Origin: Corydoras sp. C115
Lineage: Eukaryota > Chordata > Actinopteri > Siluriformes > Callichthyidae
DNA: 64,000 nt
Direction of reading: 5' to 3'
Assembly (NCBI GenBank): GCA_019802505.1
Contig: JAFMOC010000044.1
Span: 946,001 to 1,010,000, forward strand
Part shown: one piece after another, positions 30,992 through 43,173 of the stretch
How the letters are laid out: each line of letters opens with the position of its first letter
Position numbering within the stretch: the stretch's first letter is position 1
Notes under the pieces: model-generated
The model's input: only the letters and a program-made list of their open reading frames with translations
Told to the model about the DNA's origin: nothing
Database searches by the model: none
Position numbers and translations under genes: made by a program

Positions 30992-33900
30992 ACTTACTTA
31001 CTTACTTACTTACTTCACTGATCCCAGAGGGAAATTCAGCTGTTGTCCATTTTGCACAAATGAAATTACAACTTAAATAAATATATATAATCAAATATAA
31101 AACCTGAATAAATAATATGTTAGGAATAGGTAAAAAGTATATACATAGAAATATCATTCATTCATTCATCATCTTCCACTTAATCCTCTACAAGGGGGGG
31201 GGGGTCCCCATGCCCATCTAGTGGAGAAATCTGTTGCTGGGCACACTCACTCATACAGACACACACACACACACAAAACATACCATATAGGGCAATTTAG
31301 ATCAATCAATATTCCTTAAATCAATGTTTTTGGACTGTGGAAGGAGACCGGAGAACCTGGAGGAAACCCACATGGGGAGAACATGGAAACTCCACCCAGA
31401 TTGGGAATCAAATCTGGATCCCCAGCACTGAGTAGCGAACGTGCTAACGACTAAGCCACCGTGCCGCCCTCATCGAAATATAAATGTAAAAAAATAAACT
31501 GCGAGCGGCACGGTGGCTTAGTGGTTAGCACGTTCTCCTCTCAGCTCTAGGGATTCCTGGTTTGAATCCCCATCTGGGTGGAGTTTCCACGTTCTCCCCG
31601 TGTCCGTGTGGGTTTCCTCCCACAGTCCAAAAACATTGGTCAAGTCAATTGAGTTCTCCAAATTGCCCCATATAGAGTGTGTATGTGTGCGTGTCTGTGT
31701 GTGTGAGTGTGTGCCCAGCGATAGATTGGCGCCCTGTCCTGGGTGTATCTACCCAGCGCCCGAAACGTTCTCCCATGGATGGGCATGGGGAACCCCCCCC
31801 CCCACGACCATAATAGAGGATAAAGCGGAAGATAATGAATGAATGAAACAAACTGCACCACTGCTACAAGCCTTAAATGAAATAAAAGCAATACTTAAAG
31901 TTGATTTTATGAACTGCAGTTGAGTAAATATGGTTACTTTCACAGCCAGTGGTAAGCAAATAGTTAAAAACACAGAGTATAGCTGATTGTGTTATGCATA
32001 TTGTAAACTACCTAGCTTTATACTTCTTGTCTTCACATCCTGAGAGACGTTGCAAAGGTACTTATTCAGGTTGACAAGGTTCTTGCTGGGGTTGAACTCA
32101 TGCACTGTTTTCGTATCTTTTGATTATCGACAAATACCGATTTTTTAGACGTAAACAATTATATTAATTGTTAATGATTGTGTGTTACAGAGCACACAGC
32201 TCTCCCCCAATGGGCCCTGCACACCTACAGACTCATCGCCTCAACACATACACAAGACATTTTTTCCAGAGATGAAACATCCGATCCTCCGTCAAGGCTA
32301 CATCCCCATCCCAGTCACCCATGAAACTATTGAGCCAAGACAGCAGCAGTATCCGTCATTTTGTTCTACTTACCCAGCAAACCAGCAAAACATAAGAGCA
32401 GATGGACGGACTCCATCACCAACTCCCACAATGCACTGTCAACCAAGATCTCCAGTACAGGCCACGTCAGAGGGTGATTCTCACTGCACGTCCTGTTCCC
32501 CGACTTCATATGGACCTGAGGTACAAAAAGATCTTGGTTCTGGTAATCTGAAATCTCCTATAAAGCCTATACAGAGTTATTATAAATTACAAGCAGCATT
32601 TTTGTTTTAGTGCAGTAGTTTTATACAGTAATGATATGCTAGATGGCTATGGTTCTGTTGATTACAATTGGAACCCATCTTAGTCTCGAGAATCCTGGTT
32701 TACAGAACTTTATATTGCTTATTTATTTTGGTTTAAATTCATCCAATCCACAAAAAATCTGTGTCAAAAAATAAACACCATCAAGAAAAAATTTACATGA
32801 AACAAGTAAAATTATTTGCCAATATAGTGAGTGAATTTATCTTGTAAATATTTTTATTTATTTTTATTTTTATTTTATTTTTATTTTTAAATGGGGAAAA
32901 GTAAAAAAGAGATTATTTATCATACTTAGAAATCTATTCAAGTCAAAAACTAGATTTGATGCTTTTTAAGATATTTTGACTTTTTATTGATGATGATTTT
33001 TAAAACCTGTATCTTGTATTTTTAAGGTGCATTATCAACCCCAGGCCACACAGCCCCATACAAGCACATTTCACCAACCTTCAAGACCCAGCAGCTCCGG
33101 GCTTCGAGCAGGCTACATTCCCATTCCTGTCATTCATGAAGGAGTAGGAGGGAGCCCACAAACCCAGAATGTCCACCCAAAACGCTTTTTGCAATCAGAG
33201 TATCAGCCATCCTTTCATTCTCGCCAACCTGAGGAATGGAGTCAGAGCCCTATGTTTACTACACGAGATAGAAACCCATCGTACCATGAGCAGGTACCAA
33301 TCCAGTTTGAGCAGCATCGCACAGCTAGTCCTATCCTGATCCCATCTACCATTAAGGCTCAGGAGCCGGTCAGAGCACAAATCATGCCAGAGAGACCCCA
33401 GGTAAGGTCTGAAATTTTAAAATATGCTAGAACAGTGGTTCTCAAACGTTTCAGACCAAGTACAAACTATTATCAAACTAAAAATTCCAAGTACCTCCCA
33501 TGTTGTTAGTCACAGAATGATATATGGCAAACATTAATTAGATGTGAGTGTATATTATAGCAATAAAGTATGACCGGGTGTGCATTATTGTGAATCAATC
33601 ACAGAAAGATATTGTTAGGCCTGACTTGCAGGAGAGTACCATTACACATCTTTCCTGTGATTTATTTACAATAATACATAACCTTGAGTGCTTTATTGCT
33701 TTTATGGAACAATGTCAAATATAGTAAAAAAAGAAGGTTTGATATATTAATGCGTTTATTAAAAGCAAAATTGCTAATAAACTAGACTTCTGTGACATAA
33801 TCTAGTCCAGCTTTTAAAATGAACATTGATCGCCTAGTAACATGTTTTCAGTTTCTATAACAATCAAATTACAGAACGCAGTTTATAAAATACATCAGGA

Positions 33901-36900
33901 AAATAATGTATAATATCCATACCATTAATTAGCGCACCACCATACCATAGTTTGAGAACCACTGTGCTAGAACTTTTAATAGAATGGAATGTGATGTATA
34001 TTGTACATACTGTACCCTGCACTAATACTGGCTTCCATTGTTAAGACAAAGCAAAATCTTTATCTTAAACTTAATATCTAACCTTTCAAAGTGGCTTATT
34101 CTGGGAAATTATTATTTTTAACCAGACCACGTTTTCCATAATTATAGGCATCTAAGCATTTAATTAACCAGTGCATTTAGCTAATAAAATAGTGTCAGGC
34201 AGAGCTGAGAATTTAAAAACATTCTTCTCCAGATCATTCAGGATTTTAAGCTTTCCTTTATAAACTCCCCTCTTAGCTTACTTCACAGATACTCTGTAAG
34301 GTTTAGCTCAGGGGACTCACCTGACCATAAAAGAAGCTTAATTGTATTTGTTAAATCATTTTGCATTGATCCAGACCTGTTTTAGTTTCTGGACCCCATT
34401 TAGTTTCCTGATAAAGGTATATAGATTTAGCTTTCAGACATGTCTATATCTGTAAAGATTATATTTAACCTTCTATACACTTTTATAGCATATGTATATT
34501 TTTGCAAAAACAAGTAGTTTAATTTGTAATATATTATAAGGTCATACTAGGGATTCCCGGTTCGAATCCCCATCTGGGTGGAGTTTCCATGTTCTCCCCG
34601 TGTCTGCGTAGGTTTCCTCCGGGTTCTCCGGTTTCCTCCCACAGTCCAAAAACATGGATCAAGTCAATTGAATTCTCCAAATTGCCCCATATAGAGTGTG
34701 TTTGAGTGAGTGAGTGTGTGCCCAGCGATGGATTGGCGACCTGTCCTGGGTGTATCTGCCCAGCGCCCGAGACGTTCTCCCCTGGATGGGCATGGGGAAC
34801 CCCACTGCGACCCTAATAGAGGACAAAGCGGGAGATAATGAATGAATGAATATAAGGTCATATTGCAGTCTCTAGAATTTGCAGTCAAAAATCAATGCTG
34901 GATCATTCATTTATTCATTCATTATCTTTCGCTTAATCCTCTACAAGGGGCGCAGGGGGGGCATTTTAGGTTCGGGGCAGATACTCCCAGGATAGGGTGC
35001 CAATCTATCGCTGGGCACACACTCACTCACACACACACACTATTTTGAGCAATTTAGAGCATTGACTTTACCTTGAATCCATATTGGATGGGAGAAAACC
35101 GGAGAACCCGGAGAAAGCCCACGCGGAGATGCTGTATCAGTTTTGACCAATTTATTCCCTAATAAGAAATGAAACCCAGAAAATTGGGAACAAGGCCATG
35201 TTAAAAAAATGCCTAAATTCCATTTCAATTTCAGCATTTTCAGTCCAATTTTTTTTATGACTTTAACATGTCTTTAACTTCACCCTGTTTAAATTAAGTG
35301 TTCTGATGCCATATTTATATTGAAGCATGATATGACCAAGTCAACTTGATCTCTGAAAAGTGTTTTTGTGATTGATCTTCTGTCATAAAAAAAACTTTTT
35401 AGTAGTCTTTTAACCTAGGCAGTCATAGGCATGTGGTTAGCCTTGCAACCTAAAAGGTTCGAATCCCGGTCCCATCAAGTAAACACCTAACTCAAATTGC
35501 TCCCCAGGTGGCATATACAGGGCTGCCCACCACATCGGGCACGTGTGCTCACTTTACTTAGTGTGTGTGTATGTGTGTGTGAGTTTCACTGCATGGAAGG
35601 GTCAAATGTGTAGGGCAAATTTCTCTTTGTGTAAGTACATTAGGCAAAATAGATCACCACATTTCACTGTTAAAAGGCAAACGTGTTTTATTTAAAGAGC
35701 AGTAACATTCTCTTTGAACTTCTGCCACTCACACCATTGTTGTTCAGTGTTTTCCTGCGGGTGCGCTTATGAACAACATTGTCAATATGAGAGAGACTTT
35801 TAACTGCTTAGAAGTTACTCTGGTCTTGTTTCTTTCTGCAAACCATAACCCAAACATATTTTAAAGATCAGACTTTAATAAATAAAAAAAACTTATTTGT
35901 GCAAAATGTATATTCATTCATTCATTATCACCCGCTTTATCCTCTATTAGGGTCGCAGTGGGGTTCCCCATGCCCATACCGGGGAGAACGTCTCGGGCGC
36001 TGGGCAGATAGACCCAGGACCGGGCGCCAATCCATCGCTGGGCACACACTCACTCACACAGACACACTCTATATGGGGCAATTTGGAGAACTCAATTAAC
36101 TTGATCCATGTTTTTGGACTGTGGGAGGAAACCGCAGAACCCGGAGGAAACCCACGTGGACACGGGGAGAACATGGAAACTCCACCCAGATGGGGATTCG
36201 AACCGGGAATCCCTAGCGCTGAGAGGCGAACGTGCTAACCACTATGCCACCGTGCTGCCGGCAAAATGTATATTCATTCATTCATTCATTATCACCCGCT
36301 TTATCCTCTATTAGGGTTGCGGTGGGGTTCCCCATGCCCATCCAGGGGAGAACGTCTCGGTCGCTGGGCAGATACACCCAGGACAGGGCGCCAATCCATC
36401 GCTGGGCACACACTCACTCAAACACACTCTATATGGGGCAATTTGGAGAACTCAATTAACTTGATCCATGTTTTTGGACTGTGGGAGGAAACCGGAGAAC
36501 CCGGAGGAAACCCACGTGGACACGGGGAGAACATGGAAACTCCACCCAGATGGGGATTCGAACCGGGAATCCCTAGCGCTGAGAGGCGAACCTGCTAACC
36601 ACTAAGCCACCGTGCCGTCCGCAAAATGTATATATTTGTGAAAAAATGTAAGCAATTAAAAATGTTACTATCGTGTTTTCCCAGGTACAGCAGCATGTTG
36701 CACATACAGAGTTCCCCTCTAAAAGTGAGCAGTTAGCTGAACAACACATCAGCCAACCCTATGAAATTCCTGTTCAGAGAATGTGTGAACCACAGCAGCC
36801 TGTAGCATCTCCTACATCACCTACTGTGCTGCAGCCTGAAAAGGAACCTGGACAAGCACCTATTTATCCACCCATACCACAGCCAGGGCAAGTTTCACCC

Positions 36901-37374
36901 CAACAGTTTGAGCATGTACAACCTCAGATGCAGGAGACTGCCAACATGGAAATTCCTACGGCTCCGGAACCTCAAGAAACACCAGTTTCTCCAACAGAAG
37001 CTAAACAAGAGGAGAAGGTAGAGTCATGCACTGCTCACCCTGGAGTTGCAAAGGTCCAGCAGATACTGGAGCGAGTGGAAAAACTGGCTCAGGAGGTGAG
37101 GAGTTTTAGTGGGAAAAAGAATGATAAAAGATATTTGATGTTGGAGGAGTTTTTGACCAAAGAACTACTAGCTCTGGATTCAGTCGATCCAGAAGGAAGA
37201 GCTGATGTGCGCCAGGCTAGACGTGATGGCGTCCGGAAAGTGCAAACCATCCTTGAAGAACTGGAGACACTGGATGAGCAATCAAATGCCCAGGTGAGCG
37301 ACAACAGCACTGAGAAAAGAGGACCTAATTTGATCAGCCAGACAGAGGTGGAAAAGGCCAAGGAGATATCATAA
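26598..37374 (+). CDS. bag3: BAG3 co-chaperone, 4 coding exons
   Basis: BAG3 binds the HSP70 nucleotide-binding domain, small heat-shock proteins and PxxP or PPxY partners, and drives chaperone-assisted selective autophagy, notably in muscle. Exons: 26598-26789, 32191-32520, 33027-33401, 36685-37374; 528 aa, all junctions phase 0. Exon 1 carries the WW domain (residues about 27-60; PLPPGWEIKIDPQTGWPFF). Exons 2 and 3 each carry one GYIPIPV motif (IPV at 104-106 and 207-209), which bind small heat-shock proteins. Exon 4 has a proline/glutamine-rich linker and the BAG domain (about 417-494; KELLALDSVDPEGRADVRQA). The protein is about 45 residues shorter than human, mainly after the BAG domain. 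The start is uncertain: the first ATG is used here, but a TATA-like TTTATAG at 26574-26580 would place initiation near 26605, favouring the in-frame ATGs at 26634 or 26661. Confidence 0.95.
26790..27435. other. CpG-rich start of bag3 intron 1
   Basis: GC- and CpG-rich sequence continuous with the bag3 promoter island (for example CGGCGCGTGTG), with no exon that I can support. Confidence 0.5.
27436..28380 (-). repeat. Tandem array of the V-SINE 3' half in bag3 intron 1
   Basis: Five units start with CCATTATCT at about 27440, 27606, 27759, 27907 and 28071 (lengths roughly 148-166). Each holds only the 3' half of the SINE plus a junction, AATTTAATAGACTAT. The last unit runs on into a full V domain and tRNA head. 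The array looks like one SINE whose 3' half was multiplied after insertion. Confidence 0.85.
28381..29790. other. bag3 intron 1, no feature recognised
   Basis: Unique-looking intron sequence. Short ORFs at 28450 and 29320 show no family signature. Confidence 0.5.
29790..30066 (-). mobile_element. V-SINE, old and truncated
   Basis: V domain recognisable, with the tRNA head lost, in bag3 intron 1. It contains a short local duplication (AGAAACCTGGTTTCTTCC). Confidence 0.65.
30421..30625 (+). mobile_element. tRNA-derived SINE, complete
   Basis: Same family as at 25593: GTAGCTCAGTGGTTAGG head, GGTTCAAATCCC B box, AAGTCGCTTTGGATAAAAGC tail. It lies in bag3 intron 1. Confidence 0.87.
30888..31014. 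repeat. Compound GATA / CA / CTTA microsatellite
   Basis: (GATA)n, then about 80 bases of (CA)n, then (CTTA)n. The next 30 bases (ACTGATCCCAGAGGGAAATTC) resemble the 3' end of a fish retroelement. Confidence 0.93.
31155..31850. mobile_element. Head-to-head pair of V-SINEs
   Basis: A diverged minus-strand copy (31155-31470) faces a younger plus-strand copy (31504-31850), leaving a 33-base spacer. The right copy has a short flanking repeat, AAACTGC. Both lie in bag3 intron 1. Confidence 0.82.
33425..33972. mobile_element. hAT-type non-autonomous element in bag3 intron 3
   Basis: A 532-bp element (33433-33964) with ends CAGTGGTTCTCAAACG and TTTGAGAACCACTG. It is flanked by a perfect 8-bp duplication, TGCTAGAA. 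It starts only 31 bases after bag3 exon 3. Related to the element at 58370, in opposite orientation. No ORF. Confidence 0.85.
33973..34545. other. bag3 intron 3, no feature recognised
   Basis: AT-rich intron sequence without a recognisable repeat or exon. Confidence 0.5.
34546..35130. mobile_element. Two V-SINEs of opposite orientation
   Basis: A 5'-truncated plus-strand copy (34546-34852) and a decayed minus-strand copy (34905-35130), here tail to tail, in bag3 intron 3. ATAAGGTCATA before the first copy recurs right after it, a likely target-site duplication. Confidence 0.78.
35415..35655 (+). mobile_element. Third tRNA-derived SINE type
   Basis: B box GGTTCGAATCCCGG, then AATTGCTCCCCAGGTGGC, GGCTGCCCACCACATC and AAATTTCTCTTTGTGTAA. 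This differs from both other SINE families here. Similar sequences are widespread in teleosts. Confidence 0.6.
35901..36632 (-). repeat. Exact 360-bp tandem duplication of a V-SINE next to bag3 exon 4
   Basis: GCAAAATGTATA occurs at 35901, 36261 and 36621, exactly 360 bases apart, and between the copies lie two nearly identical full V-SINEs in the same orientation. The 12-mer is the target-site duplication, so the unit SINE plus target was duplicated. The array ends 52 bases before the acceptor region of exon 4 (exon start 36685). Confidence 0.9.
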
Positions 37375-38040
37375 TTGTAAACCAAAGTTTTAACATGGAA
37401 GTTTTCTGGTCACAAATCACATCCTTTATTATTAGTTGCATGCCCAAATAAATTTAATTGTTCCTTTGGCTGACAATATGTGATTTGTTCGCTGAGTGCT
37501 GTTATGCGTGCTGTTATGTGATGCTGCTGTTGTGGATATTCACTGTAAGTGTCTTGTAGCAGGACCATAGTGGCGATTTTGTGGTTTCAATCTAAATACG
37601 ATGCCTTCATATAAATAAATATGCTTTATTTTTTCCCTTCTACTTTGGACAAGTATCTGTTTGCCTTTCTTTCTTCTTAAATAACCACATAACATGGATG
37701 GCACTTCAATTCTCCAGGACATATGGAATCTGTTTAAGGACAGTTTTCCACTTCACAAAGAAAGTTTTCTTATAAATAAAACCAAATCTGTTCATTTTAA
37801 ATGGAAGTCTGTTTCTGTGCCAAAGGTGCCTCTTTTAATAGTCTTCAGAATGAGTACTGGGCACTAAGACAAATCCAGGGGTTTGACAAAGTTTTTTTAG
37901 CATGTTTCCCTTTTTTAATTCATCAAAAAGGCCATTTTATAATTGTCACTCACAATGTTGCCTGTAATTGAAATTCAGCGATGTCCTTGTTGCCATTTAT
38001 ATAAACTTGCTCATCAATAAAAGAACATATTGTTAAAATG
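37375..38040 (+). other. bag3: bag3 3' UTR
   Basis: AATAAA signals at 37447-37452 and 38016-38021 suggest a short and a long 3' UTR. No other gene is seen. From about 38040 to 38800 the sequence is AT-rich and featureless. Confidence 0.55.
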
Positions 38041-38810
38041 TTTAATTTAATCTCCCAAGATTTGCATGTTGTTGGTTTGTTTTTTTAAATCCTAAATTTA
38101 GTTCCTACAAAATGTAATTACTTTAAAGCTCCATTTGATGTTTTACTGGAAAAATTCTGATTGTCAACTTAATGAAAATCGATCGACGGGTCAGGAACAG
38201 AAACCTTTTGCTGATGTGCATTGGAGTGGAAAAACGCCTATGAAAAGACACTGATTGTAGTTTAATGAATAAATTAATTTTATATAATAAATAAAATGAA
38301 ATAACGGAAGTGTTTATAACTCATCAGTGTTGAATAATACTAATAGAAAAGACAACTGTGTTATATTTCTATTCTATTTTTGTGCCAAGATGAACATTTT
38401 TACATTTTTTTTTCACTGGTAAAAATGTCCCCCATCTCCATTAAAGTGTATTCTCTTAAAAAGAAAATGTGCATAAGCAATAAAAACCTAAAATGTTTTG
38501 GGTATCTCATCTCATGTGACTTCTATGAGGTTTAAGAACTCTTCAGACACGTAATGAATGCAGTATCATGTGGAAATGTACGATCCCTACAGATATTAAT
38601 TTTCATTTTGAGCCAATAAAACTCAAACTGCAGTCCAATTGTATTACTGTATTTTTCATTTTCAAGGGGATTTTATAAACAATATTACCTTTCTTCGTGT
38701 CTCTATAACTGCACTAATAATAAAGTAGGACCACAGTAAGATCAAAAATCTGAATGAGAATCACTTTATTTAACTAATTATGTTACACATACAAGGACTC
38801 TGTCTTGATA

Positions 38811-39054
38811 AGTGCACACATGGATGTCTGGATGCCTTTCTGGTGAGGTGTTCCGGCCATGTTTAACAGGAGAACACCTTGGACCTAGGCCCAGGACAAG
38901 ATGGAGAGATTATGCCTCTTGTTTGGCCTCAGAACGCCTTGTGTGCCTCCTAAGGAGCTGGAAGAGCTGGATAGGAACATCTGGGCGTCTTTGCTTAGGT
39001 TGCTGCCTTCATGAACCAGACCTATATAAGTGGTAGATGATGGATGGATGGATG
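38811..39054 (+). mobile_element. Non-LTR retrotransposon 3' end
   Basis: The translation contains RPRTRWRDYASCLASERL and SWKSW, typical of the C-terminus of a fish LINE ORF2, and the copy ends in (GATG)n. Only the last 240 bases remain. The clade is not certain. Confidence 0.65.
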
Positions 39055-39069
39055 CACACATGTATGATA

Positions 39070-39730
39070 CGTATGCATCCATCCATCCATTCATCCATTA
39101 TCTTCTGCTCATCCGGGGTTCAGGTTGGCAGCAACCTAAGCAGAGAGGCCCAGACTACCCTTTCCCCAGCCACCTTTACTAGATCAACTGGAGAAATTCC
39201 ATGGCGTTCCCAGACCAGCTGAGAGATATAATCCCTCCAGCAATGTCCTGGGTCTTCTCCGGGGTCTTCTCCAAGTTGGATTTGCCTGAAACACCACCCT
39301 AGGAAGGCGCTCAGGAGGCATCCTTACCAGATGCCCAAACCACCTCAACTGAGACCATGCCGAGTCTCTCCTGGATGGCCAAGCATCTCACTCTATATCT
39401 AAGGAAGAGCCCATACAGCCTGCAGAGGAAACCCATTTCGGCCACTTGTATTCGCAATCTTGTTCTTTCAGTCATTACCCAGCTCATGACCATAGGTGAG
39501 AGTAGGAACATAGATTGACTGGTAAATCGAGAGCCTTGCCTTTTGGCTTAGCTCTTTCTTCAGACAGACAGGTATAGAGTCCAAATAACTGCTGACCCCA
39601 CGCCAATCCACCTGGCAATCTCCTGCTCAATCATACGATCACTCGTGAACAGACCCGAAACACTTAAACTCCTCCACTTGTGGCAAGATCTTATTCTTGT
39701 ATGACATGTTTAAAGGAATAAAACATTGTA
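39070..39730 (-). mobile_element. Non-LTR retrotransposon 3' part, opposite strand
   Basis: Begins with (CATC)n at 39075, the complement of a (GATG)n tail, and continues with text common to fish LINE 3' ORF2 (CAGCTCATGACCATAGGTGA, CTGGTAAATCGAGAGCCTTG). It lies tail to tail with the previous fragment. Broken by several stops. Confidence 0.6.
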
Positions 39731-40140
39731 GAAAAATAAAAAGGGACATGAGGAGCTGGAGAAAAAGGGATGCCTGTACATGTGGGATGTAAAATTATTC
39801 TGTATATATATCTATAACATATACAGTGTACTATGTGGTATCAGTTATAGATAATTACAGCATGTAAGGATATTTAAACTGTTGTACAGTTGTGCAATTT
39901 TGCGTTATATTTCAAGAAGTAGTAAGCTGTAGGTTGTAAGTATACTTTTAAGCATTCATATACAGCTTAACAACATATTATTAAGTATACAACAAATAAG
40001 TATATTATTACACTGCACCTGGTAAGAGTTAGAAACATACCATGGCAAAACCTAATAGTCATGTATATATTTAAAAATATAATTGCTGTGGAGTACAAAT
40101 TATAATTATGCACCAACTAGTGAAAATCTATCAGTGGACT

Positions 40141-40182
40141 CTGTTTATAATATATGATTATATATATATATATATATACATG

Positions 40183-40255
<73 letters not shown>
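40141..40255. repeat. TA microsatellite
   Basis: About 100 bases of (TA)n with one interruption. Flanks (39730-40740) show no gene. Confidence 0.95.
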
Positions 40256-40742
40256 ACAATTTATAAAAAATATTTAATCAAAAATCGTTTTTGATGAGAT
40301 TTCATACAAAGATTATCTATTCTAATTATAGTCAGTACAGCTGAGAGTTTGTCACCATGGTAACAGCATATATTATTACAACTCACTACAGTGCAACATT
40401 TAATAATATCAGCTAAGCTGACACATGAGAAAGATTTGCATACTAAGTCTTTTGTACAACTAATCAAGCGACATCACTTGCAGGTCATAACTTACAGCAA
40501 TAATAGATTACCTTTTGAGAGATATGTTTGCTTCCTCATTTAATTATAGTACTTTGGTGGTATAGATATGAGTACATACTCTATGAAAAGTCTATTGTAT
40601 CTTCCTGTCTAATTCATGATGCAGTAGCCAAACTTACCCACCTATCAACTAAAAAAATGTTAAGTAGGCAAGAGAAAATGTATTTTTTAAATAAGATGTA
40701 GCTATTTTAATTAAGGAAATAAAGGCAAAAATACAAACATCT

Positions 40743-41278
40743 ATTACATTTACATTTGGTCATTTAGCAAATGTTTTTATCCAAAGCGACTTACACAGTA
40801 AGCACAGAGTTGACCACAGCCCCCCTGGAGCAATGAGGGTTAAGGGTCTTGCTCAAAGCCCACCATTGGTAACTTCAGTAAACCTGGCATTTGAACCCAC
40901 AACCTTTAGAGGACCCAATACCTGATAACCCACAACCTACAGATAACCCAACACCAGAATCACTGAGCTAACACATTCATTCATTCATTCATTCATTCAT
41001 TATCTTCCACTTTATCCTATATTAGGGTCGCCAGGACAGGGCGCCAATCTATCACTGGGCACACACTCACTCACACAGACACACTCTATATGGGGCAATT
41101 TGGAGAACTCAATTGAGTTGATCCATGTTTTTGGACTATGGGAGGAAACCGGAGAACCCGGAGGAAACCCACGTGGACACGGGGAGAACATGGAAACTCC
41201 ACTCAGATTGGGGATTCCAACCGGGAATCCCTAGCACTGAGAGGAGAACATGCCAACCACTAAGCCACCGTGCCGCCC
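40743..41278 (-). mobile_element. tRNA-SINE followed by V-SINE (block A)
   Basis: A diverged minus-strand SINE of the AAGTCGCTTTGG family (40743-40975) with a partial local duplication of its head, then an internally deleted V-SINE (40977-41276). From 40809 to about 41228 this block recurs at 42257-42676. Confidence 0.8.
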
Positions 41279-41287
41279 TCACACGGA

Positions 41288-41638
41288 TATTCATTCATTC
41301 ATTATCTCCCGCTTTATCCTATATTAGGGTCGCGGGGGGAGGGTTCCCCATGCCCATCCAGGGGAGAACGTCTCGGGCGTCGGGCAGACACATCCAGGAT
41401 AGGGTGCCAATCCATCGCTGGGCACACACTCACTCACACAAACACACTCTACATGACAATTTGGAGAACTCAATTGAGTTGATCCATGTTTTTGGACTGT
41501 GGGAGGAAACCGCAGAACCCGGAGGAAACCCACACGTACACGGGGAGAGCATGGAAACGCCACCCAGATGGGGATTCGAACCGGGAATCCCTAGTGCAGA
41601 GAGGCGAACGTGCTAACCACTAAGCCACCGTGCCGCCT
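41288..41638 (-). mobile_element. V-SINE
   Basis: A full copy. Its left junction, CCGCCCTCACACGGATATTC, is shared with copies at 43756 and 44373, which indicates segmental duplication and not separate insertion. Confidence 0.82.
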
Positions 41639-41781
41639 GAGCTAACACAATGCATTATAAATAGAAATTCTATTGCAAATATATTTAATCATCATTATAA
41701 TGTATTTATTGCATATGATTGTATGGCTATATATAAGTAGGTTTATAGTTGCTTAATATTTTAAAGCTTTCCAATGTACAA

Positions 41782-41782
<1 letters not shown>

Positions 41783-41850
<68 letters not shown>
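41783..41850. repeat. GT microsatellite
   Basis: Pure (GT)n of about 66 bases between bag3 and inpp5f. Confidence 0.95.
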
Positions 41851-41852
<2 letters not shown>

Positions 41853-42097
41853 AGATAACACCAGATGGCAAATATTTGGCTATGTGTGAGAAAACATGTC
41901 AATATGCTAATCATCATCTATTGGATGAAATACTGTAAAATGATTTAGAAACGATCTACAAATTAAACTCTATATTAAATCTGTTGCACTTGATAGATCA
42001 TTGAGTTCTAAAAAAGCATTGCAGACTGTCAACTTCCTGTGATTTAAATAACCATATGGGCTCAGCATTTATTTAGAAAACATCTAAATCAGTCCAC

Positions 42098-42838
42098 AGC
42101 AGCATGAAGTATTATTAACTATTACAACAGAACAAAGAAACTGTTGGCAGAAACAATTGCAAGTTTACTCAGTCAAAGCTTCCAAATAAAATCTAAAATA
42201 CGGTGGACACCTCTGATGAGTCCTGGATTTAGCTTGTTTTCAGGGAAACGTTAAAACGTTGACCACAGCCCCCCTGGAGCAATGAGGGTTAAGGGTCTTG
42301 CTCAAAGACCACCATTGGTAACTTCAGTAAAGCTGGCATTTGAACCCACAACCTTTAGAGGACCCAATACCTGATAACCCACAACCTACAGATAACCCAA
42401 CACTAGAATCACTGAGCTAACACATTCATTCATTCATTCATTCATTATCTTCCACTTTATCCTATATTAGCGTCGCCAGGACAGGGCGCCAATCTATCAC
42501 TGGGCACACACTCACTCACACAGACACACTCTATATGGGGCAATTTGGAGAACTCAATTGAGTTGATCCATGTTTTTGGACTATGGGAGGAAACCGGAGA
42601 ACCCGGAGGAAACCCACGTGGACACGGGGAGAACATGGAAACTCCACTCAGATTGGGGATTCAAACCGGGAATCCCCACAGCAGCACGAAGTATTATTAA
42701 CTATTACAACAGAACAAAGAAACTGTTGGCAGAAACAATTGCAAGTTTACTCAGTCAAAGCTTCTAAATAAAATCTAAAATACTGTGGACACCTCTGATG
42801 AGTCCTGGATTTAGCTTGTTTTCAGGGAAACGTTAAAG
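42098..42838. repeat. B-A'-B' duplication block
   Basis: A 160-base segment B (42098-42255) recurs as B' (42678-42838). Between them sits A' (42257-42676), a near-identical copy of 40809-41228. Junctions show two or three bases of shared sequence at most. Confidence 0.85.
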
Positions 42839-42904
42839 TCTTATTCTTCATACCAAAGAAAATAGGAGCATTCAGACATTAATCAGTAAAACGTTCAAAA
42901 GCCA

Positions 42905-43173
42905 TCAGTCTCAGCTCTGGGGATCAAGGTCAGAATCCCAATCTGGGTGGAGTTTTTCCATATCCTCCCCGTGTCCTCTGGGTTCTCCGGCTTCCTCCCA
43001 CAGACCAAAAACATGGATTCAAGGTCATTTGAATGCTCTAAACTGCCCCATATGGTGTGTGTCTGTGTAAGTAAGTGTGCCCAGTGATAAATTGGTGCCC
43101 TGTCCTGGGTGACCCCCCCCCCCCATGACCGCAGTAGAGGATAAAGCAGAAAGATAATGGATGGATGGATGGA
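42905..43173 (+). mobile_element. V-SINE, 5' truncated and old
   Basis: V domain and 3' half with a (GGAT)n tail. The A box is missing. Confidence 0.7.

Noticed and set aside
32182..32610. Separate 142-codon gene
   Set aside because: The frame extends bag3 exon 2 beyond both splice sites. Only 32191-32520 is exon.
38811..39036. Independent gene at 38812
   Set aside because: The RPRTRWRDY motif and (GATG)n tail identify a LINE fragment.
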